Below, one piece after another: positions 8,194-13,978 of a DNA stretch of 13,978 nt (positions within the stretch are counted from its first letter, which is position 1; each line of letters starts with the position of its first letter). The notes beneath the pieces were generated by a model. The model did no database searches and was not told the origin of the DNA. It was given only the letters and a program-made list of their open reading frames with translations. A program made the position numbers and the translations under genes. The stretch is from CAVPHV01 sp964465915 (lineage in GTDB: Bacteria; Actinomycetota; Acidimicrobiia; Spongiisociales; UBA5794). Location of the stretch: the NCBI GenBank assembly GCA_964465915.1, contig CAYXMJ010000071.1, positions 1 through 13,978 of the forward strand. The letters are read 5' to 3'.

Positions 8194-8199
8194 CCTCCT
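8194..8199 (-). promoter_or_regulatory. Ribosome binding site deciding the GTG start at 8188
   Basis: AGGAGG on the - strand, separated by TCGAC from the GTG at 8188. No comparable site precedes the other in-frame candidate at 8233, so this site sets the start of the exported protein. Confidence 0.7.
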
Positions 8200-8245
8200 C
8201 ACGAGTCTTGGCGGCAACGCTAGCGGAGGGCACCTGGAACGGGGA

Positions 8246-8818
8246 TCATTGCCCGGAGGATGCAGGATCCTGCGCGGCGCGCTGAACGTCGGGGGGCACC
8301 GTGTCGTCGACGCCCTTCTTCATGAGCCAACTGGTCAACGGCGACGGCATCTCGGCAGGGCGGTCGCCCCAGTCGTAGACGACGGCGGTCTTCGCGGCGA
8401 AGTCGTGCAGCGCCCGCTGCTTGCGATCGAAGATGATCCCGAGCACCCCAACGACCGAGATGACGCTGATCGGTAGAACGAGTACTCGGATCGCAGCATG
8501 CCCAGGGGTGATGGGGCTGCCCTCGCTGCTCACCACCTTGATGCCGAGGACGCTGTAGCCGACGGTCTTGCCGTTGAGGGCGAAGCCGATCCAGAAGTAC
8601 AGGAACAGCCACAAAGCCACCAGCACCAACCCGAGCCACCCGGTCTCCCAGTCCCAAACGATGTTGGCGCCGAAGACGGTGTTGATCGCCCACACCGTGC
8701 CCCCGGCGATGAGCCCAAACAGCGTGATGGACAGGAAGATGTCGATCAGATAGGCCAGCAACCGGGACACCGGCCCGGCGTAGTAGCCGCTGATCCGGGC
8801 ACGGGACCGTCGCGCCAT
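8246..8818 (-). CDS. RDD family membrane protein
   Basis: RDD proteins are small polytopic membrane proteins named for conserved Arg and Asp residues. Some members have been linked to ion or sodium transport, but most have no known role. In this 190-residue protein the first helix carries the Arg and Asp (GPVSRLLAYLID, R19 and D26). A second hydrophobic span lies at about residues 61-80, followed by the family segment NGKTVGYSVLGIKVV. A third span is at about 108-130. The closing motif DRKQRALHDFAAKTAVV (131-147) includes D131 and the HD pair at 138-139. A hydrophilic tail of about 40 residues follows. The ATG at 8818 overlaps the stop of the upstream gene as TGATG. GGAGGT lies 6 bases before it, which favours it over the adjacent GTG at 8821. 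The overlap links it tightly to the repeat protein. Confidence 0.92.
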   Translation of the reverse strand: MARRSRARISGYYAGPVSRLLAYLIDIFLSITLFGLIAGGTVWAINTVFGANIVWDWETGWLGLVLVALWLFLYFWIGFALNGKTVGYSVLGIKVVSSEGSPITPGHAAIRVLVLPISVISVVGVLGIIFDRKQRALHDFAAKTAVVYDWGDRPAEMPSPLTSWLMKKGVDDTVPPDVQRAAQDPASSGQ

Positions 8819-9675
8819 CACTCCACCTCCGTTTCGTGGTCGCTGGGCACCAGGTCGGGCGGCCCCAGTGGCTGGTCCTGTGCCTGGCGTCCGAGAGCGC
8901 GGTCGACGACCCGCATCATCACGGTGTCGAGGCCGACGATCTGGCGGCGGCCGACGTCAAGGGTGGACCCCGCCATCTGGCTGGTGCTCTGGGCAACGAG
9001 GTCGCCGATGTCAGCGCGCTCCATCAGCGCCTTGAGGTCGACGCCGTCGAGCATCTTGTCGATGTCGACCCGGTCGACCAGAGCATTGACGTCGACCCGC
9101 TCCAGCAGCGCGTTCACATCGACCCTCGACAGCAGGGCATTGACCTTGACCCTGTCCATGAGCGCATTGACATCCACCTTGGCCATCAATTCCGAGGGAT
9201 CGAGAGAATCGACGATGACAGGAACGAATACCGCAATGATCTTGTTGATCTGATCCTCGGCGACCCGACCCACGGCCGTCAGTTCGGAGTTCCGAGTGTC
9301 AAGCGCCGAAGCGGCCGCCTGCTTGGTCCAACGCGCCGGAGGACTGGCGCCAAACCGCCGCAGCACCATCGCCGACACACCGACGAACCCCTGGACCGCC
9401 ACCGACCCAACCGCAATGGTGGCGTCCACCGCACTCGACGCGATGTCGCGGAGCCCAGGCGGGTCCTCGGGGGAGGTACTGCGCGCCGGGGTGGACGCCA
9501 GGCGGTCGGGCTTGGGCAAGTCGGCATAGGGAACCGAACGATCGACAGGACCGGTATCGGGGGTGGACGCTGCCGGGCCGGGTTCGGGCGCAGCCGGCGG
9601 GGAGCCGTCGGCCGCGTCCGACGCAGCGGTTTCCGCTTCGTCGGGGCTCGGCGTAGCTGCCGGTGGCTCGCTCAT
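8818..9675 (-). CDS. Protein with seven 9-residue VDVNALLER-type repeats, partner of RDD protein
   Basis: The 285-residue protein has three parts. Residues 1-75 are a low-complexity Pro/Ala/Ser/Glu-rich N-terminus without a signal peptide. Residues about 76-160 contain two hydrophobic stretches (about 81-105 and 146-156) that could touch the membrane. Residues 167-229 are seven 9-residue repeats of the type VDVNALLER, and a conserved-looking end (MAGSTLDVGRRQIVGLD, then VVDRALGR) follows. From memory, comparable VDVDALLAR repeats occur in actinobacterial proteins next to, or fused with, RDD domains; I cannot verify this here. The function is unknown. The ATG at 9675 follows the ceramidase-like stop by 7 bases, and the gene ends within the RDD start (TGATG). 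It is therefore in the middle of a tightly coupled set. The repeats suggest a solenoid or an amphipathic scaffold; this is inference. Confidence 0.8.
   Translation of the reverse strand: MSEPPAATPSPDEAETAASDAADGSPPAAPEPGPAASTPDTGPVDRSVPYADLPKPDRLASTPARSTSPEDPPGLRDIASSAVDATIAVGSVAVQGFVGVSAMVLRRFGASPPARWTKQAAASALDTRNSELTAVGRVAEDQINKIIAVFVPVIVDSLDPSELMAKVDVNALMDRVKVNALLSRVDVNALLERVDVNALVDRVDIDKMLDGVDLKALMERADIGDLVAQSTSQMAGSTLDVGRRQIVGLDTVMMRVVDRALGRQAQDQPLGPPDLVPSDHETEVE
8989..9177 (-). repeat. Seven tandem 27-base units (9-residue protein repeats)
   Basis: In protein order the units read VDVNALMDR, VKVNALLSR, VDVNALLER, VDVNALVDR, VDIDKMLDG, VDLKALMER, ADIGDLVAQ. Positions 1, 3, 6 and 7 are hydrophobic and position 2 is usually Asp. 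The central copies are most alike and the last three diverge. The coding bases diverge between copies, so this is an old array under protein-level selection. Confidence 0.85.
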
Positions 9676-9682
9676 GGTCCTC

Positions 9683-10387
9683 TCATCCTTCGTCGGGTCG
9701 GGCGTCCGGCAACGTCATAGGGAATGCAATCACGGCCCACAACCCGAACACAACTGCCGTCATGATGTGCCATAGGCCGTGCAACTGCAAGACGCTGTCC
9801 GCTTCGCACAGCGGAGCGTCGGTCCGTCCGAGCACGTTCGCCAGACCAGCGACGGCCAGCACGCCGGCCATGATGGCGTACCACCGCCAGGTCGCCATCC
9901 AGGGCGGCCGCACTCGCAAACCGCGCCGAATCACCAGCACCTCGGCGACGATCGCTCCCACGACCACGAGTCCCGTGACGACGATGCCGACGGTCGAGTC
10001 GAGTTCAAACCCGGCGAACACAGCCACAACCAGCACGCCGTATGTGGTCAGCGTGACCCACGGCTTCCACCCCGCCAGCAGCTGGATGTCGTAGAGGAGG
10101 ACGAAGACGAGCGCGGTCGCGATCGGCGCATCGTGCACCAGCTTCGCCCAGCCCGGCTGTGGGCCGTGGAACGCAATACTGCCGATACCGACGACCATCA
10201 GGGTCACGGCGTAGACGACCTGGAGCCAGCGGGTCGCGCGCGGTCCGCGCCAGGCGCGCACCACCAACCAGACCCCGATCAGGGCGTAGGCGCCGCTGGT
10301 GAGGGCGTTGACGGGTTGAGCCAGCAAACCGTCGCCAAGTTCCTCGCAGTCAGATTCGCCGATCTGACCTGCCGCGAGTCCGAGCAC
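9683..10387 (-). CDS. Ceramidase-like membrane hydrolase (CREST superfamily)
   Basis: The 234-residue protein has about seven hydrophobic spans and the signature of the alkaline ceramidase/PAQR/Per1 (CREST) group of zinc-dependent membrane hydrolases. Near the N-terminus, SDCEELGDGLLAQPVNALTSG matches the family's CE...P-N-T-x-S segment in pattern. GIGSIAFHG supplies the conserved S70 and H74, VHDAP supplies D86, and LHGLWH supplies H203 and H207. Together these give the Ser, three His and Asp expected for the zinc site. Known relatives cleave the amide of ceramides; what N-acyl lipid an actinobacterium would offer is unknown. The GTG at 10387 follows the acyl-CoA synthetase stop by 7 bases, with an AGGGGGA site overlapping that stop. 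The family call rests on the residue pattern and is good; the substrate is not determined. Confidence 0.82.
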   Translation of the reverse strand: MLGLAAGQIGESDCEELGDGLLAQPVNALTSGAYALIGVWLVVRAWRGPRATRWLQVVYAVTLMVVGIGSIAFHGPQPGWAKLVHDAPIATALVFVLLYDIQLLAGWKPWVTLTTYGVLVVAVFAGFELDSTVGIVVTGLVVVGAIVAEVLVIRRGLRVRPPWMATWRWYAIMAGVLAVAGLANVLGRTDAPLCEADSVLQLHGLWHIMTAVVFGLWAVIAFPMTLPDARPDEG

Positions 10388-10394
10388 GCTCCCC

Positions 10395-12191
<1,797 letters not shown>

Positions 12192-12267
12192 GGGTACGCC
12201 TTTCTGGGCCGGGCCGGGTGCTCCACGAGCCATGTTAGACGGGGCTGCGACGGGCCCTCCAGAGACA

Positions 12268-12295
12268 GAAGCCGCCGGGCACGCCCGGCGGCTTC
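12268..12295 (-). terminator. Hairpin terminator after the LEA-like gene
   Basis: GAAGCCGCCGGG and its exact reverse complement CCCGGCGGCTTC form a perfect 12-base stem with a 4-base loop, starting 20 bases after the LEA-like stop. On the - strand it is followed only by a mixed TTCTGTCTCT tail, not a run of T. That is common for high-GC actinobacterial terminators. It separates the LEA-like gene from fadD; bases 12192-12267 then hold the fadD leader. Confidence 0.75.
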
Positions 12296-12315
12296 CAGAA
12301 CTCAGCGGTCAAAGA

Positions 12316-12842
12316 TCAGCTCTCGTCGGCGGTGTCGTCGGACCCGCTCGCAGCCTTGTCCTTGGCGCTACCGGCTGCCTCTTTGGTCTTGGACCAGGCC
12401 TCGGTCGCAGCTTCCTTGCTCTTGCCCACCATCGGCTTGGTCTTCTCAGAAAACTCACCGGCCGCGTCCTTGGACTTGTCCCACGCCTCGGCCGCAGCCT
12501 CCTTNNNNNNNNNNNNNNNNNNNNNNNNNNNNNNNNNNNNNNNNNNNNNNNNNNNNNNNNNNNNNNNNNNNNNNNNNNNNNNNNNNNNNNNNNNNNNNNN
12601 NNNNAAAACTCACCGGCCGCGTCCTTGGACTTGTCCCACGCCTCGGCCGCAGCCTCCTTGGTCTTGCCCACCATCGGCTTGGTCTTCTCAGAAAACTCAC
12701 CGGCCGCGTCCTTGGACTTGTCCCACGCCTCGGCCGCAGCCTCCTTCGTCTTCTCCATCATCGGCTTGGTCTTCTCAGAAAACTCACCGGCCTGCTCCTT
12801 GGCAGCGCCGAGCCACTTCTTCACGGTGTCCATCAAAACCAT
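12316..12842 (-). CDS. LEA-like Ala/Lys/Glu-rich helical repeat protein, interrupted by assembly gap
   Basis: The protein starts MVLMDTVKKWLGAAKEQAG and then repeats a 29-residue unit of the form EFSEKTKPM..KTKEAAAEAW plus DKSKDAAG. It ends in a hydrophilic tail (SAKDKAASGSDDTADES). The composition is strongly Ala, Lys and Glu, with no signal peptide and no membrane span, and it predicts long amphipathic helices. This resembles group 3 LEA and related stress-protective proteins; the likeness is compositional, not proven homology. The start ATG at 12842 has GGAG 7 bases upstream. After the gap the true frame ends at the TGA at 12316-12318. Start and stop are out of frame across 100 N. They come into frame if the real gap is 32 bases, or 32 plus a multiple of 87, giving 152 residues or 29 more per extra unit. 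The gene is intact by this reading, not frameshifted. Confidence 0.75.
12370..12785 (-). repeat. 87-base tandem repeat array inside the LEA-like gene
   Basis: Unit starts fall 87 bases apart (the same motif begins at 12605, 12692 and 12779). Bases 12605-12691 and 12692-12778 differ at only about four positions. Bases 12421-12504 and 12663-12746 are identical over 84 bases, right up to the gap edge. Two full units lie before the gap in coding order. A unit spanning the gap and one diverged final unit follow, so there are at least four units. Confidence 0.9.
12505..12604. other. 100-N assembly gap
   Basis: Exactly 100 N, the usual placeholder for a scaffold gap of unknown size. Both edges are in near-identical 87-base repeats, so the break is explained by repeat collapse in short-read assembly. 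Repeat periodicity predicts a true missing length of 32 + 87k bases. Confidence 0.97.
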
Positions 12843-12877
12843 GTGATATCTCCAACTCGCGGTTGTTGCGAACAGCC

Positions 12878-12883
12878 ATTGTA
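12878..12883 (-). promoter_or_regulatory. Possible -10 element for the LEA-like gene
   Basis: TACAAT on the - strand matches TATAAT at five of six positions. It lies about 35 bases before the ATG at 12842, in the 86-base gap after hutH. No convincing -35 element is found at the right distance, so this is a weak call. If real, the LEA-like gene has its own short leader and terminator and is a single-gene unit. Confidence 0.3.
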
Positions 12884-12928
12884 ACGCCGGAGGTTCGGCT
12901 GTCTGTGTTCCGGACGCCGACCGTCGGC

Positions 12929-13978
12929 TCAGCCGGCTTCGAGCCCGCCGGAGGCGATGAGTCCGGCGACGGCCTCGATCTCGGCCCCGATGGGGCGGTC
13001 GTCGATCAGCGGCGGCACGACCTCACGGATCGTCGCCAGCGCCGCGGCCGTCGCTGGCGCCGGCTGCAGCGGGGCCCGACACTCCATGCCTTGAGCAGCG
13101 CAGAGCAGTTCGACGGCCAGCACGTGCTCGGTGTTCGCAATGACATCGAGCAGCTTGCGGGCGGCGCCCCAGCCCATGGATACATGGTCCTCTTGCAGGC
13201 CTGATGTGGGGATCGACTCCACCGACGCCGGATGCGAGAGCACCCGGTTCTCGGCGACCAGCGCCGCCGCGGTGTACTGGGCCAACATGTAGCCGGAGTT
13301 GAGTCCCGGTTCGGCGGCGAGGAACGGCGGCAAGCCGCCGGACCGGTCTGGATCGAGGATTCGGTCGGTGCGCCGCTCTGAGATGGAGCCCAGTTCGGTG
13401 ACGGCAATGGCCATGAAGTCCATGGCAAAGGCCAGCGGCTGTCCGTGGAAGTTCCCCCCGGAGACGACATCATCAGTGGCGGGGAACACAATCGGGTTGT
13501 CGGTCACGGCGCCTAGTTCATTGGCGAACACGCCGGCGGCGAAGGCAAAGGTATCGCGTGCCGCCCCGTGGACCTGGGGAGCACAACGCAGGCTGTAGGC
13601 ATCCTGGACCGCATGGACGAAGTCGTCGGAATGACTAGCCACAATCGCCGACCCCTCGATGAGTTCTGCGATCCGGGCAGCCGACGCCACCTGGCCGGGA
13701 TGAGGCCGCAAGGCGTGGATGCGGGGCTCGAATGGCCGCGACGAGGCGAGCAGGGCCTCAACCGACATGGCACATGCCAGGTCGGCAACGGTGGCCAGTT
13801 GCCGGGCACGATGCAGCGCCAGCGTCCCCATCGCCAGCATTCCCTCGGTGCCGTTGAGCAGCGACAGCCCCTCCTTGGCCTCGAGCACAATGGGCTCGAG
13901 ACCATGGGCGGCGAGCATCTCGCCGGCCGGAGCCGTCCTTCCATCGTGGGCCAACAAACCCTCGCCGATCAGCGGCAA
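12929..13978 (-). CDS. hutH: Histidine ammonia-lyase, C-terminal part (5' end outside window)
   Basis: HutH deaminates L-histidine to urocanate, the first step of histidine degradation, using an MIO prosthetic group formed from an Ala-Ser-Gly tripeptide. That tripeptide lies upstream of the window edge and cannot be checked. The 350 codons present correspond to roughly the last two thirds of a protein of about 510 residues. Diagnostic blocks are KEGLSLLNGTEGM, LRPHPGQ, QDAYSLRCAPQVHGA, NELGAVTDNP, the SGGNFHGQ block and TSGLQEDHVSMGW. The TTG at the very edge is not a start; the coding frame continues beyond base 13978. The gene is on the same strand as hutU and hutI but is separated from them by six unrelated genes and about 5.6 kb. 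An 86-base gap follows, so it may be transcribed independently or be the end of a unit outside the window. Confidence 0.97.
   Translation of the reverse strand: MPLIGEGLLAHDGRTAPAGEMLAAHGLEPIVLEAKEGLSLLNGTEGMLAMGTLALHRARQLATVADLACAMSVEALLASSRPFEPRIHALRPHPGQVASAARIAELIEGSAIVASHSDDFVHAVQDAYSLRCAPQVHGAARDTFAFAAGVFANELGAVTDNPIVFPATDDVVSGGNFHGQPLAFAMDFMAIAVTELGSISERRTDRILDPDRSGGLPPFLAAEPGLNSGYMLAQYTAAALVAENRVLSHPASVESIPTSGLQEDHVSMGWGAARKLLDVIANTEHVLAVELLCAAQGMECRAPLQPAPATAAALATIREVVPPLIDDRPIGAEIEAVAGLIASGGLEAG

Noticed and set aside
8989..9177. CRISPR or satellite DNA at the 27-base repeats
   Set aside because: The units diverge at base level, have no spacers and are conserved only as protein.
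12192..12267. A fadD promoter (TAACAT near 12230 on the - strand)
   Set aside because: Four of six -10 matches and no acceptable -35 element; not enough to call, although a promoter somewhere here is likely.
12309..12504. Arg/Pro-rich C-terminus of the LEA-like frame read straight through the N gap
   Set aside because: The 100-N placeholder shifts the frame. In the correct frame the sequence after the gap continues the 29-residue repeats and ends at 12316.
12370..12785. CRISPR-like array at the 87-base repeats
   Set aside because: There are no unique spacers; the units are contiguous and code in frame for a protein repeat.
12916..12928. GCCGAC-C-GTCGGC palindrome just after the hutH stop as a terminator
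   Set aside because: Only about five base pairs can form once a loop is allowed, and no T-run follows. It could be chance in GC-rich sequence.

Overview
The window looks like chromosome from a high-GC actinobacterium. The closest guess is an Acidimicrobiia-type lineage, but that is inference from gene content and not a measured placement. Supporting signs are the strong G/C bias at third codon positions, GTG starts, an actinobacterial-type ATP-dependent DNA ligase, a FadD15-like acyl-CoA synthetase, and an RDD protein beside a protein of VDVNALLER-like repeats. I see no transposase, integrase, phage gene, tRNA, rRNA or CRISPR array. Genes are packed tightly and the longest non-coding stretch is 124 bases.

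Layout. The left edge holds the 3' part of an ATP-dependent DNA ligase on the + strand (1-1032). Everything else is on the - strand. In transcription order, from right to left, it runs: the C-terminal two thirds of histidine ammonia-lyase (hutH, cut by the right edge); an Ala/Lys/Glu-rich LEA-like protein built of 29-residue repeats and broken by a 100-N assembly gap; a hairpin terminator; a long-chain acyl-CoA synthetase; a ceramidase-like membrane hydrolase; a protein with seven 9-residue repeats; an RDD membrane protein; a secreted or membrane protein with a Pro-rich tail; hutU; hutI; a lipoprotein S41 protease; a glycerophosphodiester phosphodiesterase; a MOSC-domain protein; and a small four-helix membrane protein.

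From the acyl-CoA synthetase start (12191) to the last gene (1043) there are eleven same-strand genes. Gaps are 65 bases or less, and four junctions overlap, with stop and start codons sharing bases at three of them. They may therefore be one long transcription unit or a few nested ones. hutU and hutI make the last two of the first three histidine-degradation steps' enzymes (urocanate to imidazolonepropionate to N-formimino-glutamate). hutH, the first step, lies about 5.6 kb upstream, separated by six genes with no obvious link to histidine. The five genes from 7298 to 12191 form a tight envelope or lipid-flavoured block and are the best candidate here for an undescribed functional module: an acyl-activating enzyme, a possible amidase of N-acyl lipids, a repeat protein, an RDD protein and an exported protein.

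Start codons were chosen from Shine-Dalgarno spacing and stop/start overlaps. Several therefore differ from the longest possible reading frame.
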